Assembly (NCBI RefSeq): GCF_000317145.1
Contig: NC_019697.1
Location: 5,716,886-5,780,885, forward strand
DNA from: Chamaesiphon minutus PCC 6605
GTDB taxonomy: Bacteria > Cyanobacteriota > Cyanobacteriia > Cyanobacteriales > Chamaesiphonaceae
Length of the DNA: 64,000 nucleotides
Reading direction: 5' to 3'
The position numbers were made by a program, and so were the translations under genes. This document shows, in pieces, positions 18,225-26,623 of this stretch (its first letter is position 1; each line of letters starts with the position of its first letter). The notes under the pieces are model-generated. The model had not been told where the DNA came from, searched no databases, and saw only the letters and a list, made by a program, of their open reading frames with translations.

Positions 18225-19097
18225 TTAAACCCCAGCGAGTGCGACTGCGGCGAGTTGACGAGCGGCTAAATTGCTAAAATCTTGACTCCATAGTAACTCG
18301 CACGAGTTATTGGGACTCTCGATTAATTTGACCTTATGTAACTGCGCACCGAGTGCTTGAATCGGTTGTTCGATTTGATAGCCGATATAGACGGCGATAT
18401 TTTCAGCGGTAGGGACGACTTTGGCAAAGTGGGGAATATCTTTGTTCAAAAAGGTGTGGTCTAGCGGCTCTACAGCGTGCTTGTCCACGAGTTCGTGTAA
18501 TTTGACCAAATCGACAATCATCCCCGTACGCTCGTCAATTTGCCCCGTCACGGTGACTTCGAGATGATAGTTGTGTCCGTGTCCATTTACCCGCGCGCAC
18601 TTGCCATAAATCTCACTGTTCTGTTCGAGGGTAAGACTATCGAGAGCTAAACGGTGAGCCGCGCTAAAGTGAGTACCGATAGTTAGTGATGCTTCCATGT
18701 CTTTACCTGTGTATTCTGCGTAGAGTTCGGGATGTTCGTAGAGCTGAATGCGGACGAGCGGAAAATGCGGAGCTAGTTTGTGCCAAATCACCCTAGCAAT
18801 ATTTTCAGTTGTAGGTAGAGTAGCTTGAAATTCCGGCCAGACATCATTGAGAAAGCTGTAGTCAAGTGGCGCGGTAACTTCTTTCTTAATAACGTGTTTG
18901 ACGTCGGAGAGGTTGAGTACCATCCCGTATTCATCAATATCGCCATAGAGGGAGATATACAAAACATAGTTATGTCCGTGTCCGTATGGTTGAGCGCATA
19001 AGCCAAATTCCGCTTGATTTTCCGCTTCGCTCAACTCTGGCAACCAATAGCGATGACTAGCCGAAAACTGGGCGCGACGGTTGATAATACATTTCAT
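18225..19097 (-). CDS. Tandem two-domain 6-pyruvoyl-tetrahydropterin synthase/QueD-family protein
   Basis: Two complete PTPS folds are fused in 290 residues. Domain 1 (about 1-133) has zinc ligands His15, His40 and His42 and the nucleophile-type Cys34. Domain 2 (about 134-290) has His148, His173, His175 and Cys167. Both show Cys-x5-HGHNY spacing, as in true PTPS, not the Cys-x3-HGH of E. coli QueD. The catalytic Asp-His pair is intact in domain 2 (LDHTFLN, Asp213-His214) but His is replaced by Tyr80 in domain 1 (LDYSFLN). It could act in tetrahydropterin synthesis after FolE or in queuosine synthesis. The gene is single and downstream of nothing obvious. Confidence 0.88.
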   Translation of the reverse strand: MKCIINRRAQFSASHRYWLPELSEAENQAEFGLCAQPYGHGHNYVLYISLYGDIDEYGMVLNLSDVKHVIKKEVTAPLDYSFLNDVWPEFQATLPTTENIARVIWHKLAPHFPLVRIQLYEHPELYAEYTGKDMEASLTIGTHFSAAHRLALDSLTLEQNSEIYGKCARVNGHGHNYHLEVTVTGQIDERTGMIVDLVKLHELVDKHAVEPLDHTFLNKDIPHFAKVVPTAENIAVYIGYQIEQPIQALGAQLHKVKLIESPNNSCELLWSQDFSNLAARQLAAVALAGV

Positions 19098-19211
19098 GAA
19101 AATTTACATAACGTTATATTTAATAGGATACTGTGTTTAGAATACTGATAACACAGCTCAATTAGATCGAGATTTAGAATTTGAGGATTGATAGGATTAG
19201 GTTGTTGGCAC

Positions 19212-19281
19212 TACCCATCCACCCATCCACCCATCCACCCACCCATCTATCCATTCACCCACCTACTCATCTACCCATATG
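19212..19281. repeat. CCCATCCA octamer array ending at a start codon
   Basis: Seven or more CCCATCCA-like units, with later CCCATCTA and CCATTCA variants, run directly into the ATG of the gene at 19279 (ACCCATATGG). The layout is the same as at 7887-7919. No Shine-Dalgarno sequence remains visible. Confidence 0.75.
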
Positions 19282-19728
19282 GAACGCGGTTTAATGTGGC
19301 TCCCATTGCTTGGAGCATTCATCTGGTTGGCTAGAGCGGGTGCTAATGAGTACCAAAAGATCGAAGCTTATAAACGCTGGGCAGTTGGATTCGATCGATG
19401 TAAGTACGATATCTATGCGGTGATGGGACTCAAAGATCGCCAGATTAGTTGGGGTAAACCGACTAAAGCCGAGCCAAAAGATTTGCAAACATTCAGTCTC
19501 GATCGAGTTAAGAAGATTCAGTTAGTGGTCGATAATAAAATCATCGATCTAGATAACTTGCCTAATGGTGGTAAAAGAATTAATCTTCAGTTTCAATTGA
19601 GCGATCCACCAACGGCAGGACAAGAATCGATCGAGATTCCGTTTACAGAAGTATCGATGGCGGCTGAATGGGCGGAATTTTTGAATCGATCTCTCATCGA
19701 TCGTAATATTGTCCCAACAGATAGCTAA
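19279..19728 (+). CDS. Conserved hypothetical membrane-anchored protein, 149 aa
   Basis: Residues 4-20 form one hydrophobic segment (GLMWLPLLGAFIWLARAG), likely an uncleaved anchor. The rest is a soluble domain of mixed beta strands (KKIQLVVDNKIIDL, RINLQFQLSD, ESIEIPFTEV) ending in a helix (AAEWAEFLNRSL), which gives the look of a PH-like or small beta-barrel domain. I do not recognise a named family. It lies convergent to the peptide-binding protein gene. Its ATG is part of a repeat array, so translation initiation may be unusual. Confidence 0.7.
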   Translation: MERGLMWLPLLGAFIWLARAGANEYQKIEAYKRWAVGFDRCKYDIYAVMGLKDRQISWGKPTKAEPKDLQTFSLDRVKKIQLVVDNKIIDLDNLPNGGKRINLQFQLSDPPTAGQESIEIPFTEVSMAAEWAEFLNRSLIDRNIVPTDS

Positions 19729-19745
19729 AAGTAGTGAATGCCCTG

Positions 19746-21524
19746 CTATCGATCGCTAATTTTTAAGCCATAAAGATTCCAAAATGGGCCATTAATTGGC
19801 GAGTAGTCAATCCCTTGGACGCGATTTTTAACGGCTGAGAGCGATAGTGGGTTGACTAGGTAAATACAGGGTAAGTTTTCTTGAGTTATTTTCTGAGTCT
19901 CGATATAAATTTGCCGACGTTTACCTTCGTCTAATTCTTGGGCGGCTTGAATGTAGAGGTCGTCAATTTTCTTCTCCCAATCGGCAACTCGACGATCTGT
20001 GAGCTGTGGTTTACCTTTTTGAGGTTTGAGGTTAAAGATATGCGAACCACCATCTACCGACCAAAAGTTTGCACCATCATTTGGTTCGATCCCGCCTGTA
20101 AATCCAATCAATAAACTATCCCATTGTAAGGAATTATCGATGCGATCGATCAACAGACTAAAAGCGATCGGGGTAAAATCTACCTCAACACCGATTAAGG
20201 CTAAGTCTTGCTTGATTTGAGTGCCTAGTGCTTCGCGAATTTTATTACCTGAGTTAGTAATTAAGGTAAATCGGACTGGATTATCGCGATCGTCAACAAG
20301 TTTATTTTGCTCGTTATATTTAAATCCAGCTTCTGCAAATAATTCTTTAGCTTTTTTAGGATTATAGTCATAGAAAGGTAATCCTTGCTCGCGAGATAGA
20401 TAGTAAGGACTCGGCACAGAAATCGGCGAATCTTGTGGCGCGCCCAAACCGCGGTAGATATTATTAATCATCCGTTGACGATTGATGCCATAGGCGATCG
20501 CCTGACGAAATTTGACATTATTAAACCAGCGCGATTTGACCGGATCGACTAGCGGTTTACCATCTCTTTCGCCTTCGTTAAGATTGAAAGATACGAAGGT
20601 AGTACCAGTTGCTGGGCCACCGTTATAGATTTTATATCCACCTTTTTGTTCTTCTTTTTTAAGTAATGAAAAGAAGTCTGGCGAAACATTAAAAGAATCT
20701 AAACCACCCGATCGAAATTGGACTAAAGCGGTATCGGTAGATTCGACAATTTGCCAGACTACGCGATCTATATACGGCTGTTGTTGTCCTTGGGCATCTT
20801 TCCGCCAGTAGTAAGGATTCTTTTTAAAAACTATTCGCTCGCCTGGTGTATAAGCATCTACCATATACATGCCGTTAGAAACTAAGTCCGCAGGCTTGGT
20901 ATTTAGACCCCAAGTACTCAAAAATAATGGTTTACCACTTTTATCTTTTTGAACTACTGTCGGACGTAATTTGTGCGCGGGGAGAATACTAATTCCGAGC
21001 GTGCGCAGAAATGGGGCGAATGGTTCTGGTGTGGTAAATTCAACGCGATCGTCGCCAATTTTTTTAACAGTAGGCAATTTGCGATCTTTACCGATTTTAA
21101 GAATGTCGCGGGTATCCGTGGGAATATCATCATTAAAATAGACTTCATTAAAGGTAAATGCGACATCATCGGTAGTTAGTGGCGCACCATCTGACCATTT
21201 GAGATTTTTTTTGAGTGTGAAAGCGATCGTTTTTTTGTCTGGGGATAGCGTCCAAGATTCTGCCAGAGCTGGTTCGATTTCTCCTTTACCATTTTCGGTA
21301 ATTAATCCTTCGCCAACATAACCAAAAATATTGGGAGATTCATTGCTTAAGGCTGGATTGAAAGTTTTGGGATCGCTGAGAATTCCATATACTAACTGAT
21401 TATTAGTTTGGGCTGAAGAAGATTGAAGCAGCACGCGACAACTACCAATCCCGATCGCGATCGCCAACCCGATCGAAACGATCGACAACCGTCGCCATTT
21501 ACTTAAGAACATATTTTTTAACAT
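19746..21524 (-). CDS. ABC transporter peptide-binding protein (SBP_bac_5, family 5)
   Basis: A 592-residue extracytoplasmic solute-binding protein of the DppA/OppA type. The N-terminus has a signal segment (LSIVSIGLAIAIGIGSC) with a possible lipobox Cys at residue 29. The family 5 signature is seen in LKKNLKWSDGAPLTTDDVAFTF, and later blocks (VKFRQAIAYGINRQRMINNI, YDYNPKKAKELFAEAGF) are typical. It should deliver oligopeptides or related ligands to an inner-membrane permease. No permease or ATPase lies beside it, so it is an orphan subunit of a transporter encoded elsewhere. Confidence 0.92.
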   Translation of the reverse strand: MLKNMFLSKWRRLSIVSIGLAIAIGIGSCRVLLQSSSAQTNNQLVYGILSDPKTFNPALSNESPNIFGYVGEGLITENGKGEIEPALAESWTLSPDKKTIAFTLKKNLKWSDGAPLTTDDVAFTFNEVYFNDDIPTDTRDILKIGKDRKLPTVKKIGDDRVEFTTPEPFAPFLRTLGISILPAHKLRPTVVQKDKSGKPLFLSTWGLNTKPADLVSNGMYMVDAYTPGERIVFKKNPYYWRKDAQGQQQPYIDRVVWQIVESTDTALVQFRSGGLDSFNVSPDFFSLLKKEEQKGGYKIYNGGPATGTTFVSFNLNEGERDGKPLVDPVKSRWFNNVKFRQAIAYGINRQRMINNIYRGLGAPQDSPISVPSPYYLSREQGLPFYDYNPKKAKELFAEAGFKYNEQNKLVDDRDNPVRFTLITNSGNKIREALGTQIKQDLALIGVEVDFTPIAFSLLIDRIDNSLQWDSLLIGFTGGIEPNDGANFWSVDGGSHIFNLKPQKGKPQLTDRRVADWEKKIDDLYIQAAQELDEGKRRQIYIETQKITQENLPCIYLVNPLSLSAVKNRVQGIDYSPINGPFWNLYGLKISDR

Positions 21525-21750
21525 ATTGAAAATTTACAATTCTCAGCTATTAATTAATAATACTTCGGATATATAAGATCGGTTCGCAAATATCAGTCAC
21601 AGCCACAATCAGGAAACCGCGCTGGAGTCCGCCGCTACAAGCTGCGATCTTAAGAATCTACTCATATCTCAATCTAGTACAAAAACATTATTGGTTAGAG
21701 TGGATCTGAGGAGATCTCTTGTGACATTGGGGTCAACAGATCGACAACAC

Positions 21751-22902
21751 CTAGATCTCAACTGCGGATCGCTCTACCTCTGTTGCTAACTCCTGAAGAC
21801 GCTGTTCTCGATCGATTGTTGCTGGACGTGGTGTTAAGTTAAAAGCAGCCAAGATTGTTTGCCAGCGATAAACCCAATCATGTTTGAGCAGAGAGTTGGC
21901 AACATTACGACGACGCATTGCTGCTAATTTTCCTGGCTCTGCGTCCAATTCGGCGATCTTGGCAATAATATCTTGACTGTCGGCAGGAACTTCGATGACG
22001 ACATCTTCCCAATCAAAATATTTTGGAAACATCTCATTAGCTGGCGGCATTCCCAACATAATCGTTCCGGCTGCTGCCCCTTCAAAGTAGCGAAATCCGA
22101 TTTCTTGTGAGTTCTGTGTGAATACTGGTTCGTTGAATTTAGCAAAATAATTGATACTAAATCGAGTTCTTTTCATGAGACTAGCCAGCATCATCCGGTG
22201 TTCGCGAGGATTATCTATTTCTAAAGCTTGTTTTTTGACTGTATCATAGTAGTAAAAAAAATTACTCTTTTGAGCCTGTTCGAGCAACGATCGATGAACT
22301 TCAGGCGGTCTCCGACCGAGAGCAATGACATCAATGAGGCGTCCTGGGGGGTTGGGGTAGGGGCAAAACTTGAGAGTATCGGCCCCTCCAGGGAGATAGA
22401 TAACTGGACGATCGATCGCTTTACTCAATTTATCATTGCACAAATACATACAGGAAAAAATTATATCGAAGTTATGAAATGGTTCTTGTAATAATCGCCA
22501 ATCATTTAATCCTGTACCATGAAATTCACTCAGCAAACAAGCTTTATAACGACATTTTTCTTGCCAGCCTTGAATTAAATTGATTAATTGCATATCCCAA
22601 GCGGTATGTACGATTACCAATAACAAGTCATATTCACTATCGATGACAAACTCTTTGGGGTAAGGCGTGATTTTCGCGGCCAATCGATCGGATCGCCCAA
22701 TGTATTTTGTCAGCCTATATATCTTCCGCATCAGATTGTGAGTATTGACAGGCGCAAATAAATCGGCATCATCAACATCACAGATTAGATCTTCAAACTC
22801 ATAACAACCACAACTAGCGGCAGCCAAGTTAAAGCCTCGGCTTGATACAACTAGAATCCGCGCCGATCTCTTGTCAGTGCTATGCTCGATACTGTTAGGC
22901 AT
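21751..22902 (-). CDS. Glycosyltransferase-like protein (GT-B fold, CgeB-like)
   Basis: The 383-residue protein has the two-lobed look of GT-B glycosyltransferases. The C-terminal lobe holds SQEIGFRYFEGAAAGTIMLGMPP, which corresponds to the nucleotide-sugar-binding E-x7-E region, and DSQDIIAKIAELDAEPGKLAAMRRRNV, typical of Glyco_trans_1_2/CgeB-type enzymes. The N-terminal lobe has ILVVSSRGFNLAAASCGCYEFE. The acceptor is unknown. It is divergent from the CDP-glucose dehydratase gene at 23125, with about 220 bp between, so it may serve the same surface-glycan locus. Confidence 0.78.
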   Translation of the reverse strand: MPNSIEHSTDKRSARILVVSSRGFNLAAASCGCYEFEDLICDVDDADLFAPVNTHNLMRKIYRLTKYIGRSDRLAAKITPYPKEFVIDSEYDLLLVIVHTAWDMQLINLIQGWQEKCRYKACLLSEFHGTGLNDWRLLQEPFHNFDIIFSCMYLCNDKLSKAIDRPVIYLPGGADTLKFCPYPNPPGRLIDVIALGRRPPEVHRSLLEQAQKSNFFYYYDTVKKQALEIDNPREHRMMLASLMKRTRFSINYFAKFNEPVFTQNSQEIGFRYFEGAAAGTIMLGMPPANEMFPKYFDWEDVVIEVPADSQDIIAKIAELDAEPGKLAAMRRRNVANSLLKHDWVYRWQTILAAFNLTPRPATIDREQRLQELATEVERSAVEI

Positions 22903-23124
22903 GAATAAATATTTTGTAAAGGAGCAGGCTAGTCAACTGTCTGATACTTTTTTATAATCTGTATTGGAGTTTAAACTAACAAAATAATAATTAGGTAAAT
23001 TTAATTATTACAAAATATGTAGGATCGTGCTAATTTTGCGATTTAGTTGTGATCTAGATCCTAGATCGTTCGATTTAAATCAGTTAGAATGATTTTGCCT
23101 TAAGCTGTATGTGAGCGCAAACAC

Positions 23125-24192
23125 ATGGACACTACTTTCTGGCATGGAAAACGGGTATTGTTAACCGGGCACACTGGTTTTAAAGGTAGCTGGTTGTCGC
23201 TGTGGTTGCAGTCAGTTGGAGTTGATTTATGGGGATATGCCTTACAGCCGCCTACAAGTCCGAGCCTGTTTGAAGTCGCTAACGTCGCAGGTGGAATGAC
23301 CTCTAACATCGGCGATATCTGCGATCTTCAGCATCTGAAGCAAGTGATAGCTGAGTGTCGCCCAGAAATTGCGATTCACATGGCAGCTCAATCGGTGGTG
23401 AAATCGTCCTATGTCGATCCAGTGTTGACTTACAACACCAATGTGATGGGCACGGTGAATTTATTTGAAGCAATTAGGCAAGTGGGTGGGGTACGCGCTG
23501 TACTGAATATCACCTCAGACAAATGCTATGAGAATCGAGAATGGGTCTGGGGATATCGCGAAAATGACCCGTTGGGCGGTTACGACCCCTACAGTAGCAG
23601 TAAAGCTTGTGCGGAGTTGGTGACAACAGCCTACCGCAATTCATTTTTTAATCCTAGCGATTATGCGACTCATGGTGTCGCGATCGCTTCTGCCCGTGCG
23701 GGAAACGTGATTGGGGGTGGTGATTGGACACCAGATGGATTAGTGTCGGATATTGTCAAATCCTTGCTCGTAGACAAGCCAGTGGTAATTCGGAACCCGA
23801 TGGCAACTCGTCCCTGGCAGCATGTTTTAGATGCACTCAATGGCTATCTGACTTTAGCAGAGCATCTATACGACAAGGGGCCAGCATTTGCCGAAGCTTG
23901 GAATTTTGGCCCCTACGAATCAGACGTGCAGCCAGTCGGGTGGTTGGTCGATCGACTATTAGCCCAATGGGGCGCAAACTCAACTTGGGAGCAAGATCGA
24001 GCGCATCAACCCCACGAAGCTAATGCTCTGAGTTTGGATTGTGCCAAGGCGCGGATGAAATTGGGGTGGAAACCACAGTTATCACTGGACGCAGCTTTAG
24101 CACAAATTATTGATTGGACAAAATCTTACCAAGCAGGGGATGACATGCAACAAGTTACTAGAGCATCGATTTATGAATTTATGAATCGATGA
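23125..24192 (+). CDS. rfbG: CDP-glucose 4,6-dehydratase
   Basis: An NAD-dependent extended SDR that turns CDP-glucose into CDP-4-keto-6-deoxyglucose. The cofactor loop VLLTGHTGFKGSWLSLWL, the HMAAQSVVKSSY segment, NITSDKCYEN and the catalytic PYSSSKACAE (Tyr-x3-Lys) are all diagnostic for RfbG as opposed to RfbB. The RPWQHVLDALNGYL segment is also typical. The 355 residues are full length. It leads a run of same-strand sugar genes to 30997 and is complemented by rfbF at 28572, which makes its substrate. Confidence 0.95.
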   Translation: MDTTFWHGKRVLLTGHTGFKGSWLSLWLQSVGVDLWGYALQPPTSPSLFEVANVAGGMTSNIGDICDLQHLKQVIAECRPEIAIHMAAQSVVKSSYVDPVLTYNTNVMGTVNLFEAIRQVGGVRAVLNITSDKCYENREWVWGYRENDPLGGYDPYSSSKACAELVTTAYRNSFFNPSDYATHGVAIASARAGNVIGGGDWTPDGLVSDIVKSLLVDKPVVIRNPMATRPWQHVLDALNGYLTLAEHLYDKGPAFAEAWNFGPYESDVQPVGWLVDRLLAQWGANSTWEQDRAHQPHEANALSLDCAKARMKLGWKPQLSLDAALAQIIDWTKSYQAGDDMQQVTRASIYEFMNR

Positions 24193-24438
24193 CGGGGAAG
24201 GGGGGCTGATTCGGCTCCGTTCCCTTCATAGAAACCGTTTGAGATTTGTCGAAGAATACACAGCGATGGATACCAATTTTCTCTTTTTACCTCTCTTTGG
24301 CGAGATGCTCGATCTAGCAAATAACGAGTATCAAATTGAACAGATAAGATAAACCGCCATGTAATATCATACGTAATATATATTTGGGCAGCTACAGATC
24401 GTGCCGATGATACTTAGAATCTCAGGACAAATAATATC

Positions 24439-25191
24439 ATGAATTCATCATTCAAATCATTTGTCAAATCTATTCCGCCCCTGCACAAACTATTGAGGGG
24501 AGCTAAGAGCGGACTAACAAGACTCTTAGAGTTAGATGAGCGGTTTTACACGTTGTCGCCGGACGTCTTAGTTGCCATCGTCAAAGCGTTTAATCTCCAA
24601 AGACAAGCTGCTACTACCAGTGGACGAGACTTACTTAGCGGCCACGCCTATTATGAATTTGGATTGTTCAAAGGGTTCAGTTTCTGGTTCGCGGAGCAAG
24701 TCGCACGAGAGTACACGGATTCGAGCTTTCGCTTGCTTGGTTTTGATTCATTCGAGGGATTGCCACAGCCGCAACTCGAGGTGGAAGCGAAGAGCTTTCG
24801 CGAAGGTGATTTTCGAGGGACATATGAAGTTGTAACCGGGAATCTACACAGATGGAAAACGGATTTTAGCAGGATACAATTACACAAGGGATTCTATTCG
24901 GATCGCCTTTTTGATGAGTTGCGTAAGAATGAGCAGTTTCCATCGGCTTCTATTGTCCTTATCGATGTGGATCTCTATGAATCATGCGTTCCGGTGTTAG
25001 AGTTTATCAAGCCGTATTTAGTTGAAGGCACGATACTGTTGTTCGACGACTATAATCAAATGGGTCCAGATGACAACTCAGGTGAAAGGAGAGCATTAAT
25101 AGAATTTGAGAGTCGGAATCCAGGGTTCGAGAAAGAATACCTATGGGATTATGGCTGGGAGGGGGTGGCCTTCCGCGTTGTTTCGGTGTAA
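24439..25191 (+). CDS. TylF/MacF-type SAM-dependent O-methyltransferase
   Basis: A 250-residue protein of the TylF family, metal- and SAM-dependent enzymes that O-methylate sugar hydroxyls. Visible blocks are YYEFGLFKGFSFWFAEQ (motif I), LGFDSFEGLPQPQ, IQLHKGFYSDRL, SIVLIDVDLYESC (acidic motif) and GTILLFDDYNQMG (metal ligand DD). It sits between rfbG and the C-methyltransferase, so an NDP-sugar or polymer-bound sugar substrate is likely. Unlike its neighbours it contains no CGATCG in 753 bp and has 246-bp and 145-bp gaps at its sides, suggesting later insertion into the cluster. Confidence 0.85.
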   Translation: MNSSFKSFVKSIPPLHKLLRGAKSGLTRLLELDERFYTLSPDVLVAIVKAFNLQRQAATTSGRDLLSGHAYYEFGLFKGFSFWFAEQVAREYTDSSFRLLGFDSFEGLPQPQLEVEAKSFREGDFRGTYEVVTGNLHRWKTDFSRIQLHKGFYSDRLFDELRKNEQFPSASIVLIDVDLYESCVPVLEFIKPYLVEGTILLFDDYNQMGPDDNSGERRALIEFESRNPGFEKEYLWDYGWEGVAFRVVSV

Positions 25192-25336
25192 ACGATCCGG
25201 CGGTTTGACAACATTTGTAAAAAGATTTGTCGATCGATCAGCCCTGCAACTAATTCAAGTTGGCGTTGGAGTATTCCTGCCGTAGGCACAACCTTTCCTC
25301 TTAATTTGGTGTCAATTAATTTTCTGGAGATAGCTA

Positions 25337-26617
25337 ATGATTGAGCCAGCAACAGCGATACAGGAACCAGATCGTTCGACACAAAAGGCTCCTCACTGTC
25401 GATTTTGTGGGACTGAGTTGCGCCATACCTTAGTCGATTTGGGGATGTCACCACTATGCGAGAGCTTTGTGAGTCTCGATCGACTCAATCGGATGGAGGC
25501 ATTTTATCCGCTACATGTGCGGGTCTGCGATCGCTGTTTTTTGGTGCAATTAGAAGCATATGTTAGCCCGGAGCATATCTTTAGGGAATATGCCTATTTT
25601 TCGTCTTATGCGGATTCGTGGTTGGCTCAGTGTAAAGCGTATACCGATCTGGTAGTCGATCGATTCGGTTTGAATGAAACCAGTCAGGTAGTCGAACTTG
25701 CCAGCAATGATGGCTATCTCCTGCAATACTTTATCGAGAAAAATATCGCGGTGTTAGGTGTCGAACCAGCGACGAATATTGCCAAAGTAGCGATTGCGAA
25801 AGGTATTCCTACCCTCAATGAATTCTTTGGGCAGGAGTGCGCTCGTAAATTAGTTACTAACGGAATGCAGGCAGATCTGATCGCCGCCAATAATGTGTTG
25901 GCGCATGTGCCAGAGTTGAATGACTTTGTCGCAGGCATTAAGATCTTGCTCGCGCCCCAAGGTATCTTCACTGGCGAGATTCAACATCTGGTCGAATTGA
26001 TGGCAAAGAATCAATTCGATACAATTTACCACGAACACTTTTGCTACCATACCTTCACTACTCTGGAAAAAATCTTTGCAGTGCATGGGATGACTCTGTT
26101 TGATGTAGAGCAGTTACCTACTCATGGTGGCTCGTTACGAATCTATGCTTGCCATGCCGATAACTCATCGCAACTCGTAAGCGATCGCGCCATCGCGCTC
26201 AGGGAGAGCGAGCGAGCGGCTGGGTTTACGTCGATCGAGCGGTACACCAACTTTGAAGAACGGGTACGCGAAACCAAGCGCAAGATCCTCGAATTTCTAA
26301 TCGCCGCCAAGCGAGCGGGTAAGACTGTGGTGGGTTATGGCGCACCAGGCAAAGGGAACACATTGCTCAATTACTGCGGCATTCGCACTGATTTTCTGGA
26401 CTACACGGTCGATCGTAACCCTTATAAACACGGGAAATTCTTGCCTGGAACCCATATTCCCATCTACCCAACTAGCAAAATTCAGGAAACGAAACCCGAT
26501 TACGTCCTGATCCTGCCTTGGAACTTCAAAGATGAAATTATGACCCAAATGAGTGTTATCCACGACTGGGGCGGTAAATTTGTCGTACCAATCCCTGAAT
26601 TAACCGTTTATTCCTAA
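25337..26617 (+). CDS. NDP-sugar C-methyltransferase-like protein
   Basis: The 426-residue protein has the three-part layout of TylC3/NovU-type sugar C-methyltransferases: an N-terminal zinc-binding domain (CRFCG, then VCDRCFLVQLE), a central SAM domain (VVELASNDGYLLQYF and TIYHEHFCYHTFTTL) and a C-terminal Methyltransf_14 domain (VVGYGAPGKGNTLLNYCGI, then DRNPYKHGKFLPGTHIPI). Characterised relatives methylate C-3 of 4-keto-6-deoxy sugars. GGAG precedes the ATG. The next gene begins 6 bp after the stop, so the two are co-transcribed and probably translationally linked. Confidence 0.88.
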   Translation: MIEPATAIQEPDRSTQKAPHCRFCGTELRHTLVDLGMSPLCESFVSLDRLNRMEAFYPLHVRVCDRCFLVQLEAYVSPEHIFREYAYFSSYADSWLAQCKAYTDLVVDRFGLNETSQVVELASNDGYLLQYFIEKNIAVLGVEPATNIAKVAIAKGIPTLNEFFGQECARKLVTNGMQADLIAANNVLAHVPELNDFVAGIKILLAPQGIFTGEIQHLVELMAKNQFDTIYHEHFCYHTFTTLEKIFAVHGMTLFDVEQLPTHGGSLRIYACHADNSSQLVSDRAIALRESERAAGFTSIERYTNFEERVRETKRKILEFLIAAKRAGKTVVGYGAPGKGNTLLNYCGIRTDFLDYTVDRNPYKHGKFLPGTHIPIYPTSKIQETKPDYVLILPWNFKDEIMTQMSVIHDWGGKFVVPIPELTVYS

Positions 26618-26623
26618 AAATGA

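Noticed and set aside
22228-22491. Forward ORF inside the glycosyltransferase gene
   Set aside because: It is antisense to a well-supported gene and has no family likeness.
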